The notes below the pieces were generated by a model, which ran no database searches, was not told where the DNA came from, and was given only the letters and a program-made list of their open reading frames with translations. From Propionicimonas sp. (lineage in GTDB: Bacteria > Actinomycetota > Actinomycetes > Propionibacteriales > Propionibacteriaceae): a stretch of DNA of 64,000 nucleotides. The position numbers and the translations under genes are program-made. Positions 1 through 10,045 of this stretch are shown here, one piece after another. Within the stretch, counting starts at the first letter, position 1. Every line of letters starts with the position of its first letter. The stretch covers positions 310,001 to 374,000 of the forward strand of contig VMSW01000005.1 in the NCBI GenBank assembly GCA_013791955.1. Reading direction: 5' to 3'.

Positions 1-101
1 TAGGGCAGCCGCTCGGGGCTTTCGGGCATCATCACGCTCGCCACAACCAAGGCGGCGAACAGCAGCAGGGCCACGCCACCGGCGATCACGAGGCGCTTCA
101 T
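1..101 (-). CDS. DUF4350-like membrane protein, N-terminus only (cut by window edge)
   Basis: Only the first 33 codons are visible; the gene continues beyond the left edge. The ATG at 101-99 overlaps the stop of the preceding gene in an ATGA arrangement, so the two are probably translationally coupled. The visible peptide starts MKRLVIAGGVALLLFAALVV and forms one N-terminal membrane segment, as expected for DUF4350 proteins. In actinobacteria DUF4350 normally follows DUF4129 and precedes a MoxR ATPase and a DUF58 protein. The family assignment rests mainly on this context. Confidence 0.6.
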   Translation of the reverse strand, partial: MKRLVIAGGVALLLFAALVVASVMMPESPERLP

Positions 102-748
102 CAGACTGCCTCAACCGCGACGGCCACCGGCGCCGTCACCACGGCCACCTGGGTGGGAGTCGCCGTGGCCACCTCGGTATCGAGACCCAGTAGCAGCTCG
201 TACTGCTCGGCCGAGGCCGTGCCGCGCCCGTAGGCCAGGGAGTCGAACAGCTGCGCGGCGGCGTCCAGACGGTCGGCGAAGTCGGGCAGCCGAACCGCGG
301 CCTGATCGGTTGCTTCATGGGCGGTCATACCGCCGAACTCCTCGATGGTGCCCCGCTCGGCAAGGGTGCGGATCATCGCTCGGAAGATGGCGAGCGCCGC
401 CGCGGTCCAGTCCCCGGCGGCGGCCAGAGCAACAGCGTCGGCGCGAACCTCACTGGCGCTGCGCTCGTCATCGGCAAACAACGCCTTCTCGGCGCGGCGG
501 CGACGCTGGAGGGGCCCCAAGGTGGACCACACGATGATGGCGGCCAAGACCACGGCGACCAGGACGATCCCGCCTAGCTGCCCGGTGGACAGGCCCGCCG
601 ATGGCGGGGTGCCGCCGCTCAGCCAGTCGAGCACCCGGTTCCAGACGTCGAGGAGCCAACTACCGGGATCGGCATAGATGGGCTTGGAGAGTTCCTCGGT
701 GAGCTGGCGACGGGCCTCGTCGGCGTCCGGGGTCAGGGGCGGGCTCAT
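101..748 (-). CDS. DUF4129 domain membrane protein
   Basis: A 215-residue protein starting MSPPLTPDADEARRQL. The chosen ATG (748-746) overlaps the upstream stop as ATGA; a longer frame upstream only reads through the neighbouring gene. It has one membrane helix near residues 65-85 (GGIVLVAVVLAAIIVW). A cytoplasmic alpha-helical domain follows, with the DUF4129-typical MTAHEATDQAA and LAYGRGTASAEQYELLL stretches. DUF4129 proteins are often fused to or adjacent to transglutaminase-like or MoxR/DUF58 genes and are thought to act at the envelope, but the biochemical role is unknown. It forms a coupled run with the genes on either side. Confidence 0.8.
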   Translation of the reverse strand: MSPPLTPDADEARRQLTEELSKPIYADPGSWLLDVWNRVLDWLSGGTPPSAGLSTGQLGGIVLVAVVLAAIIVWSTLGPLQRRRRAEKALFADDERSASEVRADAVALAAAGDWTAAALAIFRAMIRTLAERGTIEEFGGMTAHEATDQAAVRLPDFADRLDAAAQLFDSLAYGRGTASAEQYELLLGLDTEVATATPTQVAVVTAPVAVAVEAV

Positions 749-1725
749 CCGTACAGCGCCTCTGCAATGGTGAGGTCGTAGCCCTCGTGGCGAATGCGAG
801 TGTCCACATAAAGCAGGGTTACTACCGCCGTCGTGAGGGGGAGGCTCAACACCACCGTGGCCACGGTGGAGGCGACCATCGCCGCGACCAGACCCACTTC
901 CTGATTCGCGACGCTCACCAGAAGCGCGGCAAAGGAAAACACGGTGGAGACCATGTTGGTGGCCATCGAGATGAGCAGGGACGACAGCAGATAGATGCCA
1001 AAGAGGCGCCAAAACTGGCCACGGGTGAGTTCCCAGCTGCGACGAATCGCGCGCAAGGGTCCGAGTTTCTCGATGGCAATCGCTGGCGGCACCAGCAACA
1101 GGCGAATGCTCAACCACGGCACCACGACCAGGGTGGCGAGCACGAGCGGGATCAGCACCAGCCACAGACCGGCGTTCGCCGTGCCGCTCGCGGTGTTTGC
1201 CACGAACGCAATCAGCAAGGCAAGGACCATGATGCCCACCCCGACCAGCGCGCTGAACCCGAGCATGGCCCCCACCCGTGACCTCATGCGGCGCAGGGTG
1301 TCGGCGGGGGTCGCTCGCCGGGCGAACACTGCCTCGTGGACGGCGTAGGTCAGGCCGATTCCTAGGACCAAAGTGGCGAGGGCCGTGCTGAGGTAGCTGG
1401 CGAAGGTGGCCCAGGTGGCCATCGGGCCGAGTCCGCCGAACTCGTCAGAGAATCCGGCCAGATCAAACTCCCGACTGAGGATGGCGCCCACCCCCAGTGC
1501 CAGAACCTGGGCGATCAAGATGCCCATCAGGGTCACCCCGAACATGGTTACCGGGGAATAGCGGACAGCTCGGAACGCGCCGCCGAGAATGTCGCCCAGC
1601 TGCAGTGGGCGCGCAGTGATGATGCCAAGCTCGACGACCCGGACGGTCGCGTCAGGTGGTGCCTGCTCAGGGAGAAGCTGGGCAGCGTAGTAGCCCGTCA
1701 CATCCCAGCCGGTGGGGGATGTCAT
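745..1725 (-). CDS. Multi-pass membrane protein (glycerophosphodiester phosphodiesterase membrane-domain type)
   Basis: A 326-residue integral membrane protein from the ATG at 1725, which has GGA about seven bases upstream; an in-frame ATG at 1803 is less likely. After a soluble N-terminus of about 40 residues come the characteristic PLQLGDILGGAFRAVRYSPV motif and six or so hydrophobic helices. This matches the actinobacterial family usually labelled glycerophosphoryl diester phosphodiesterase membrane domain. No phosphodiesterase catalytic domain is present, so enzymatic activity is not implied. It is the first gene of the coupled set with DUF4129 and DUF4350. Confidence 0.7.
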   Translation of the reverse strand: MTSPTGWDVTGYYAAQLLPEQAPPDATVRVVELGIITARPLQLGDILGGAFRAVRYSPVTMFGVTLMGILIAQVLALGVGAILSREFDLAGFSDEFGGLGPMATWATFASYLSTALATLVLGIGLTYAVHEAVFARRATPADTLRRMRSRVGAMLGFSALVGVGIMVLALLIAFVANTASGTANAGLWLVLIPLVLATLVVVPWLSIRLLLVPPAIAIEKLGPLRAIRRSWELTRGQFWRLFGIYLLSSLLISMATNMVSTVFSFAALLVSVANQEVGLVAAMVASTVATVVLSLPLTTAVVTLLYVDTRIRHEGYDLTIAEALYG

Positions 1726-1805
1726 CGGGGTTCCAAGGTGTCCATCGTCGGTCAGCTTAGAGGGGGAGAGCCATTGCGGACTGATGAGGGGATGGGTTTT
1801 CAATC

Positions 1806-1829
1806 CCGGTGGGCGAAAACGCCCTCCGG
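1806..1829 (-). terminator. Hairpin downstream of typA
   Basis: An inverted repeat lies 21 bases after the typA stop. CCGG and GGGCG pair with CGCCC and CCGG across an AAAA/TTTT loop, with one T-T mismatch. It is GC-rich with no long T-run, as is common for actinobacterial terminators. It also separates typA from the next minus-strand gene. Confidence 0.5.
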
Positions 1830-1849
1830 CGATCCCGTTGGAGCTTCGG

Positions 1850-3712
<1,863 letters not shown>

Positions 3713-3958
3713 GGAAAACTCCGGTCTATTTCGGGAAACCCGACAAGTCTATCTGCCTTTGGCTTGGCTTCGTTCCGCCCCTAGTGAGGGGCCCCCTTGA
3801 GCCACCTTGCCCCAGCGGGCAACGCGGGCTGACGAGGCCTGCTGTTGGCCCGCGGTGCGGCGGTGGCAGCAGGGCAGAAAAAGGCGAGGTTTGGGGGGTG
3901 TGGAAACCGGCGGCTGACCCCTACGCTTATGCCGCTCATTCCAGTGATCGGAGTACGC
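3713..3958. promoter_or_regulatory. Divergent intergenic region between typA and the acyl-CoA ligase gene
   Basis: A 246-base spacer between divergent genes, so it must hold both promoters. A small perfect hairpin, GCCCC-TAGTGA-GGGGC, lies at about 3778-3793. Clear -35/-10 hexamers could not be picked out by eye. Confidence 0.4.
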
Positions 3959-5596
3959 ATGGAGCACCGTGGCCCATTGCCTGATATCGAGATCCCACCG
4001 GTGGCTCTCTACGACCTGATCTTCGCCGGCCTAACTGAGACCGATGCCGCGCGGGTCGCCTTCGTCCACCCGGAAACCGGCGCCACGCTCACTTTCGGTG
4101 AGGTGAAGCAGGCTACCGATGCGGTGGCCACCTGGCTGGCGGCTCACGGCATTGGCACTGGGGACGCGGTGGCGATCGACCTGCCGAACTGCCCGGAGTA
4201 CGCCGCGGCTTTCCACGGGATCGCCCGGACGGGCGCGGCCACTTCGCCGGTGAATCCGGCGGCGGTGGCCAGCGAGATCGCTCGCCAACTGCGGGAGACC
4301 AAGGCCAGCTTCGTGATTACCAACCAGCTGCTGTTGCCGAAGGTGGCCGAGGCCGCGGCGACAGCCGGGCTGGCACCCGAAGCGGTGATCGTCCTTGACC
4401 CTTCGACAGGCTCAGGGATCGATTCGACAGGCTCAGGAATCGATGCTGCCCACACTGCCTGGGCTGAGCTGGTGGCCACGGTCCCAGATCTGCCTGAGGT
4501 GAGCATCGAGCCGGCGACCCACATCGCCTGTCTGCCGTTCTCCTCTGGCACTTCGGGTATGCCGAAGGCCGTCATGCTGAGTCACCGCAATCTGGTGGCG
4601 AATCTGCTGCAATTCAATGAGGTGCTGCTGCCGCTGGGCGAGGACAACTCGATTGTGGCCTTCCTGCCCTACAGCCACATCTACGGCATGACCACCAACC
4701 TCAACTACGGGCTGTTCCGCCGGTTCCCGCAATACACGATGTCGAGCTTCGCGCCGCACGCCTTCCTCGAAATCATCGCCAAGTACCGTCCAACCATCTT
4801 GTTTGTGGTGCCGCCGGTGGCCGCCTTCCTGGCCAAGCATCCGGGGGTCACCACGGTGAGTTGGGACAGTGTTCGCCTGATCGTTTCCGGCGCGGCCCCG
4901 CTGGACGGCCCCGTGGGCGAGGCTATTCAGTCGCGCCTGGACACCCGGGTGGTGCAGGGCTACGGCATGACCGAGCTTTCGCCAGTGACCCACGTGATTC
5001 CGCTGGATCGGCGCGACATCGACTTGAGCACCATCGGCCTGGCCGTGCCCAATGTGCGCTTCCGGGTGGTCGATCCCGAATCCGGGCTGGACGTGGCCGT
5101 GCCTGCCGAGGGTCAAAGCGAGCCGGGCGAGCTTTGGTGCACCGGCCCCAACGCGATGCTCGGCTACTTGGGCGTCCCGCGCGATGTTGACGCGGTGCTG
5201 GATGCTGGCGGTTGGGTGCACACCGGTGATTTGGTGACGGTCGACGCCGAAGGCGTGGTGCGCATCGTGGATCGAATCAAGGAGCTAATCAAGCGTCGTG
5301 GCTTCCAGGTGGCGCCGGCCGAGCTTGAGGCCCTGCTGTGCTCGCATCCGGCGGTTGCCGACGCGGGGGTGCTGGGGTTGGCGTCTGCCATCGCCGGGGA
5401 GCAGATCCCGCATGGGCTTGTGCAGTTGCGCGAGGGTGCCGAGGTAAGCGGGCACGAGTTGACCCATTGGTTGGCTGGCCAGGTGGCGAGCTACAAGCGA
5501 CTCGGTGGGGTCACTTTCGTGGAAAAGGTGCCGCGCTCGGCTGCCGGGAAGATCCTGCGCCGGGAACTGCCCAAGCTGTTGCCTCAGTTGAGCTAG
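3959..5596 (+). CDS. AMP-forming acyl-CoA ligase, 4-coumarate-CoA ligase family
   Basis: A 545-residue adenylate-forming enzyme that should activate a carboxylic acid to an acyl-CoA via acyl-AMP. The P-loop FSSGTSGMPKAVMLSH is near residue 195, the A5 motif QGYGMTELSPVTH near 335, the GWVHTGDLVTVD motif near 418, the RIKELIKRRGFQVAPAELE hinge near 440, and the catalytic Lys in PRSAAGKILRREL at the C-terminus. The start is the ATG at 3959, preceded by CGGAG; upstream in-frame codons read low-complexity sequence. The substrate cannot be deduced. Residues 149-162 are a perfect heptapeptide duplication (STGSGID twice) encoded by a copy of the dispersed family A repeat inserted in frame. Confidence 0.9.
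   Translation: MEHRGPLPDIEIPPVALYDLIFAGLTETDAARVAFVHPETGATLTFGEVKQATDAVATWLAAHGIGTGDAVAIDLPNCPEYAAAFHGIARTGAATSPVNPAAVASEIARQLRETKASFVITNQLLLPKVAEAAATAGLAPEAVIVLDPSTGSGIDSTGSGIDAAHTAWAELVATVPDLPEVSIEPATHIACLPFSSGTSGMPKAVMLSHRNLVANLLQFNEVLLPLGEDNSIVAFLPYSHIYGMTTNLNYGLFRRFPQYTMSSFAPHAFLEIIAKYRPTILFVVPPVAAFLAKHPGVTTVSWDSVRLIVSGAAPLDGPVGEAIQSRLDTRVVQGYGMTELSPVTHVIPLDRRDIDLSTIGLAVPNVRFRVVDPESGLDVAVPAEGQSEPGELWCTGPNAMLGYLGVPRDVDAVLDAGGWVHTGDLVTVDAEGVVRIVDRIKELIKRRGFQVAPAELEALLCSHPAVADAGVLGLASAIAGEQIPHGLVQLREGAEVSGHELTHWLAGQVASYKRLGGVTFVEKVPRSAAGKILRRELPKLLPQLS
4399..4444 (+). repeat. Family A dispersed repeat, intragenic copy (two tandem 21-mers)
   Basis: Two 21-base units (4402-4422 and 4423-4443) contain the TTCGACAGGCTCAGG core and differ at one base. 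The same core recurs in intergenic DNA at 30270, 30923, 33431, 43167 and 54473. Here it is translated, adding two STGSGID heptads to the acyl-CoA ligase without breaking the frame. Confidence 0.85.
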
Positions 5597-5604
5597 CCCC
5601 CGCG

Positions 5605-5738
5605 TGGTCCGTCCCCGTGAGCTGCGCAGCGGAACCGTCCCCGCGAGCTGCTCAGGGGGACGGTTCCGGTGAGCTGCTCAGGGGGACGGTTCCAATTAGC
5701 GCTGCGCTAGTTGGAACCGTGCCCAACTTGAGCAGGGG
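5605..5738. repeat. Family B palindromic repeat cluster (GGAACCGTCCCC / GGGGACGGTTCC)
   Basis: Directly after the ligase stop lie three nested inverted arms. GGAACCGTCCCC pairs with GGGGACGGTTCC around a GAGCTGCTCA-containing loop. A second GGGGGACGGTTCCAA then pairs, with one mismatch, with TTGGAACCGTGCCC around a TAGCGC/GCGCTA inner stem. A close relative lies at 47602-47680. REP-like intergenic element; it may also serve as a transcript end. Confidence 0.8.
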
Positions 5739-5818
5739 GATTGGGAAAACGGCGGTGGGCTAGCCGGCCCGGTGCAGTATCGTCAAAACCGCCGGGCGGA
5801 CGTGCGAAAGGGCGAGTG

Positions 5819-6493
5819 GTGGACGGATTCCTCGACTTCATCGCCTCCGTCGGCCTGGCCATTTGGACGATGCTCACTCTCGACTCCAACACCTTGGGGT
5901 GGTTTCGCACCCATCCGTTGAATCTACAAATTTCGGCGACGGTGGCCGCCCTGGCCGGTATCTCCACCTTGTTCGGCGACTCGGTGGTGCTGTTCCTGAA
6001 CCGGGTGCGCGGGTGGCGGTTTCTGGTCACTTTGCTGCTCAACGGGGTGGCGATGGTGCTGCTGTATGTACTCCAGGCGTTGATGATCGCCGTCATTGGT
6101 CCGCTAGTGGTGGGGCACACTCCGGGCCTTGTCCCAATCCTGCGTGGCGTGATGTTGGCCACTGCGCCGATGGTCTTCGGGTTCCTGGGTCTGATTCCCT
6201 ATGCCGGCCCGGCGATCACCCGACTGTTGCAGGCCTGGGGGGTGCTCACGCTGTGGATCGTGGTGGCTGTGCTTTTCCAGGCCGGTTTCTTTTCCAGTCT
6301 GCTGATCACCCTGATCGGCTGGGGAGTGATGCAGCTGTTGTCGTGGGGTTTGTCGCGTCCGGTCTCCTGGGTAGGCGATCGAATCTGGCGGGTGGTAACC
6401 GGCAAACCGTCCATGATGACCGGGCATGACCTGCTCAGCGGGCAGATGTTCATGCCGCTGGACGCGGGCTTCCGGGCTGAGGGTGAGCGCTGA
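5819..6493 (+). CDS. Multi-pass membrane protein of unknown function
   Basis: About 224 residues with four to five hydrophobic helices (for example GVAMVLLYVLQALMIAVIGP and LTLWIVVAVLFQAGFFSSLL), resembling a Yip1-like membrane domain. The likely start is one of the paired GTG codons at 5816/5819, with AAAGGG just upstream; an ATG at 5741 would add a basic tail that crosses the repeat region. The stop overlaps the start of the next gene (TGATG), so the two genes form a translationally coupled pair. Function unknown. Confidence 0.6.
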   Translation: MDGFLDFIASVGLAIWTMLTLDSNTLGWFRTHPLNLQISATVAALAGISTLFGDSVVLFLNRVRGWRFLVTLLLNGVAMVLLYVLQALMIAVIGPLVVGHTPGLVPILRGVMLATAPMVFGFLGLIPYAGPAITRLLQAWGVLTLWIVVAVLFQAGFFSSLLITLIGWGVMQLLSWGLSRPVSWVGDRIWRVVTGKPSMMTGHDLLSGQMFMPLDAGFRAEGER

Positions 6494-7449
6494 TGATCAC
6501 CTTGTTGTTGATCGGCCTGGGCATTTTCACCCTGTTGGCGCTGACCGTCGCCCCGCTGGACGCGCTGGGCTGGTGGTCGCACAAGGGTGCCGATGAAGCC
6601 GCCCAGCTGGTCAATGACATTCTCGTCGAGGACGACGGCGACGACACCCCCGAACCGTATGAGCACTATGTGGTGTACCTGTCAGGAATTGGAGCCATTG
6701 ACGGCCACTCGGTGCCACCGGAGGAGGAGCCGCTGATCGCGGCCATCGCTGCCCTGCCCAACACTTGCCTGATTCGCGACGTGTTCCCCTATTCGGTGGC
6801 CAACCGGGGCCTGACTGCGCAACGTCCCCTGTCATGGTTGTGGCGGCGGGTGGAAAAGACGCGGCTGAAGAACCCGGATGCGGTTGCCGGCATGCTGGTC
6901 AACGCCCGCAACGCGATGCAGCTGTTTGTCAGCGCAGATCGGCGCTACGGCCCGGCGTACAACATCGGCACGGCCCGCGAGGTGGTGCTTGCCTTGCGGC
7001 GCAACGGCTATCAGTTGGACGGTGGCAAGCCGGTGACGCTAATCGGTTGGAGTGGCGGAGCTCAGATTTCGATAGGGGCGGCCGCCTTCCTCGGGCTCGG
7101 CAAGATGCCGGTGCGGGTGGTCTCTATCGGCGGCATGTTGAGCGATGACCCCGGGCTCAACCGGGTCGAACACCTGTGGCATCTGCGGGGCAGCAAGGAC
7201 ATTTTGGAGAAGCTCGGTGGGGTGATGTTCGCCGGACGTTGGCCGCACGCGGCGTTTTCGCCCTGGAATGATGCGCTGGGAGACGGCCGGATCGACGTGA
7301 TCGAGCTCGGCCCGATGCATCACAACGGCAAGCGGCACTACTTCGACCAAGAGACCATCGCCGAGGATGGCCGCAGCTATCTGCAGGTCACCACCGATGC
7401 GGTGATCGCGGTGCTGACCGGGCAGCAAGTGAAGGCGATCACCTCCTGA
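6493..7449 (+). CDS. Membrane-anchored alpha/beta-hydrolase-fold protein
   Basis: A 318-residue protein with an N-terminal helix (residues 2-21, ITLLLIGLGIFTLLALTVAP) and then a globular domain. LIGWSGGAQISIGAAAFLG (about residues 183-201) looks like a nucleophile elbow (G-x-S-x-G) of an alpha/beta hydrolase, and GPMHHNGKRHYF near residue 272 could supply the catalytic His. The preceding strand-rich segment HYVVYLSGIGAIDG fits the fold. Substrate unknown. It is coupled to the upstream membrane protein through the TGATG overlap, suggesting they act together at the membrane. Confidence 0.6.
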   Translation: MITLLLIGLGIFTLLALTVAPLDALGWWSHKGADEAAQLVNDILVEDDGDDTPEPYEHYVVYLSGIGAIDGHSVPPEEEPLIAAIAALPNTCLIRDVFPYSVANRGLTAQRPLSWLWRRVEKTRLKNPDAVAGMLVNARNAMQLFVSADRRYGPAYNIGTAREVVLALRRNGYQLDGGKPVTLIGWSGGAQISIGAAAFLGLGKMPVRVVSIGGMLSDDPGLNRVEHLWHLRGSKDILEKLGGVMFAGRWPHAAFSPWNDALGDGRIDVIELGPMHHNGKRHYFDQETIAEDGRSYLQVTTDAVIAVLTGQQVKAITS

Positions 7450-7535
7450 CCCTCCCGGGGCTACCAGGGCAGCGTCCGGGTGCCGTCGGGGTCGGTCGGG
7501 GTGGTGCGCGGGCTCGGGATCAATAGGCTGACTAC

Positions 7536-8657
7536 GTGACGCAATGGTTCACCGAATCCTTCAACGCCGAGTACGCCGCACAGGCTGAACAGCTCGGGCG
7601 AGTAAACCTGGCCGTGTTCGGCAAGACCGGGGTGGGCAAGTCCACTTTGGTGAATGCGATCTTCGGCGAGCGGGTGGCCCCCACCGGTATCGGCGCCCCG
7701 GTGACCGTGGGCTCTCATCTGTATTTGGACCGGCGCGGCACCCTTGGCGTGATCGACACCCGCGGGCTCGAGATCGGCCGTGACGATGATGAGCTGATCA
7801 AAGAGCTGACCAAGGCGGTCAAAGACTCCCGCGGCAAGCCCATTGACGAGCAGATTCATGTGGCCTGGTATTGCGTGCGCGGCATGGATCGACGCTTCGA
7901 AGATGTCGAGGCCCGGTTCGTTCGCACCCTGGCTGACCTGGAGATTCCGGTGATCGTGGTGCTCACCCAGGTGCCGATGCGCGATGGCCAATTCCATCCG
8001 GACGCGGTCGAGTTGGCTCGCCAGATTGAGGCGCGCGGCCTGCCGATCTATGGCGGTCGTCCGTTCCTGACCTACGCGATGAGGGACCAGTTCTCTGGTC
8101 AGCCGGCTTACGGCTTGATTGAGGTGTTGCGGGCCACCTTTCACCTTGCACCTGAGGCAGTTAGAGCAGCGCTCGTCGCAGCCCAAGAGATCGATCTGGA
8201 GCTCAAGGCGAACCAGTCGCACCAAGCCATCGCGGCAGCGGTAACCGCTTCGGCGGCGGCCGCCGCCGTACCGATCCCGTTCTCTTCGGCGGTGGTGCTG
8301 GTGCCGATTCAGCTGTCGATGATGGCTCGAATAGCCCACCTGCATGGCATTGGGTTGGAGAAGTCGGCGCTGTTGGCGGTGGCCTCCACCTCACTGGCCA
8401 CCTCGGCCGGACGGGCGGCCGCGTCCAGTCTGCTGAAGTTCATTCCCGGGGCAGGATCGATTGCCGGTGGCGTGATCAATGCCTCGGTGGCCTCCGGCTT
8501 CACCCTCGCGATGGGCCAGGCCTGGCTGGTGGTCTGTCAGAAGACCTTCAACAAATCCCTGCCCATGCTCGACGGCAAGATCGACACTGCCGCAGTGCGC
8601 AAGCTGTTCGAATCGGAGTTGGCCCGGCGGCTGCCGGGCATGCGCAAGCCGTCCTGA
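7536..8657 (+). CDS. Era-like GTPase with C-terminal DUF697 membrane-associated domain
   Basis: A 373-residue GTPase beginning with GTG. G1 is VFGKTGVGKSTLVNAIFG (about residues 28-45), G3 is VIDTRGLEIG and the G4 position reads VLTQVP, a departure from NKxD. From about residue 225 to 345 there is an Ala/Val-rich amphipathic region with small-residue helices (AAAAVPIPFSSAVVLVPIQL, LLKFIPGAGSIAGGVINASV), typical of the DUF697 domain of YcjF-type GTPases. Role unknown; relatives are stress-linked, membrane-associated GTPases. It stands alone between a coupled pair and a convergent LRR gene. Confidence 0.8.
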   Translation: MTQWFTESFNAEYAAQAEQLGRVNLAVFGKTGVGKSTLVNAIFGERVAPTGIGAPVTVGSHLYLDRRGTLGVIDTRGLEIGRDDDELIKELTKAVKDSRGKPIDEQIHVAWYCVRGMDRRFEDVEARFVRTLADLEIPVIVVLTQVPMRDGQFHPDAVELARQIEARGLPIYGGRPFLTYAMRDQFSGQPAYGLIEVLRATFHLAPEAVRAALVAAQEIDLELKANQSHQAIAAAVTASAAAAAVPIPFSSAVVLVPIQLSMMARIAHLHGIGLEKSALLAVASTSLATSAGRAAASSLLKFIPGAGSIAGGVINASVASGFTLAMGQAWLVVCQKTFNKSLPMLDGKIDTAAVRKLFESELARRLPGMRKPS

Positions 8658-9896
8658 CTAGCGGCGGACGCGCATGGCCTGGGTATCAAGGCGGACGGTC
8701 GAGTAGCCCGGTTTGCTGACTATGACCACCACCTGGATCCACTCGGTGCGATAGGACTTCTTGAGCTTCAGCTTGTTCGAGGTGACCTTTTTGAGGGGGC
8801 GATCATTCAGCCGCCACTGGTACTTGATGGTCACTCCGGCTGGCCATTGGCCAGGATCTACCCGCAAGGTGCGTCCGACCTTGCTCGTGCCGATTAGCCG
8901 GGGGCGGCGGGTGTTCTCCAGGAGCCCGGGCTCAACCCGGGACGGGTTCGAGCAGACTCTGACAGCGGAGTAGCCGTCTAGGTAGCCGGTGCGGCACAAC
9001 ACCAGTTGATGGCCCAAATCAACTGCGGTGACGTAATAGCGGGGGATGGCTGACCCTGCGGGAGTGTCTCGTTGAACCAGCCGGCCGTCGCGGTACCAGT
9101 CGAGTTGCCACGAAGTTGGCTCCGGGTTCCAGCCACTGACCCATCCTGAACTCAGGAAACCGCCGACGCGCACGCTGCCGCCGAGCCATTGATCGGTCGG
9201 AGTGATCTGATCGGGGTCGATGTAGATGCCGGACTTGAAGTTGTTGGGCGTCTCAAGTGCGTAGCGGCCGATGGTGGTGAAAGTGGCGATTCCGTTGTGG
9301 CACTCGGCAACTGGTGTGATGGTCGGGCAGATTGCCTCGCCGGTGATCGTACGCAGGCCGAAGTCGAAAGACTGACCCCTCTTGATGTTGTTGTAGCCGA
9401 CCAACTGGTGATCGATGGTGGGGGTGAGGTCGTCGGGTAGTGGGCCGAAGTCTTTGATGAAGTTGTACGACAAGTCGATCGAGGCAGTAGCGTTTAGGCC
9501 TTCTAGCCCCGCGACGCTGGCAATGTGGTTGTGGTTCGCGTCGAGGACCGAGAGGTTCAGGCCCGTCAACGGCAGCAGACTGTTGATGTGGTGGTGGCTG
9601 ACGTCGAGGCTGGTGAGCTTCGATTCAGCAAAGAGCTCGAGACCAGCGAGGCTCCGGATCACTCCATCGCGGTCACGGTCGCAGCTGATGCTTGCCAGGT
9701 TGCCGAGATTCGCAGCCGTGAAGTCGACGGGCAGGTGGTCCGCGGTCAAAGCGGCGCTAATGCAGCTCTTCAGAGCTGCATCGGGAATGCTCACTTCGTC
9801 ATCGGCGCGGGCCAGGGTTGCCGGCAGCGCTGAGGCGAGGACGGCGGTGGCCAGCAGGCCGGCGAAAAGGGTGCGCAAGAGGTGGGTGGCGCCCAT
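8658..9896 (-). CDS. Secreted leucine-rich-repeat protein
   Basis: A 412-residue exported protein. The ATG at 9896 gives a clean signal peptide (MGATHLLRTLFAGLLATAVL then ALPATLARA/DD). Residues of about 70-160 hold four to five LRR units (LTSLDVSHHHINSLLPLTGL, LSVLDANHNHIASVAGLEGL, ASIDLSYNFIKDFGPL) of internalin/SDS22 type. The C-terminal 200 residues are beta-rich Ig-like repeats ending KYQWRLNDRPLKK and a basic tail. A GTG at 10049 overlapping the kinase stop (GTGA) is an alternative coupled start adding 51 residues, but it would bury the signal peptide. No LPXTG or membrane anchor is seen. It is the last gene of the pst block and may be a surface or ligand partner of the kinase. Confidence 0.75.
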   Translation of the reverse strand: MGATHLLRTLFAGLLATAVLASALPATLARADDEVSIPDAALKSCISAALTADHLPVDFTAANLGNLASISCDRDRDGVIRSLAGLELFAESKLTSLDVSHHHINSLLPLTGLNLSVLDANHNHIASVAGLEGLNATASIDLSYNFIKDFGPLPDDLTPTIDHQLVGYNNIKRGQSFDFGLRTITGEAICPTITPVAECHNGIATFTTIGRYALETPNNFKSGIYIDPDQITPTDQWLGGSVRVGGFLSSGWVSGWNPEPTSWQLDWYRDGRLVQRDTPAGSAIPRYYVTAVDLGHQLVLCRTGYLDGYSAVRVCSNPSRVEPGLLENTRRPRLIGTSKVGRTLRVDPGQWPAGVTIKYQWRLNDRPLKKVTSNKLKLKKSYRTEWIQVVVIVSKPGYSTVRLDTQAMRVRR

Positions 9897-10045
9897 GCGG
9901 GGGCGCTGCGGAACGATGTTCACGACCGAAATAATGGCAGCTTGGCGAGCGCTGCGGAAGCGCTGTGCGGCGACTTTGGCCGACTGGCCAACAGTGGCAC
10001 TGGCAACCGCTCCAAATGCCGCCCCCAGCGCGGCCGTCCTCGGGC

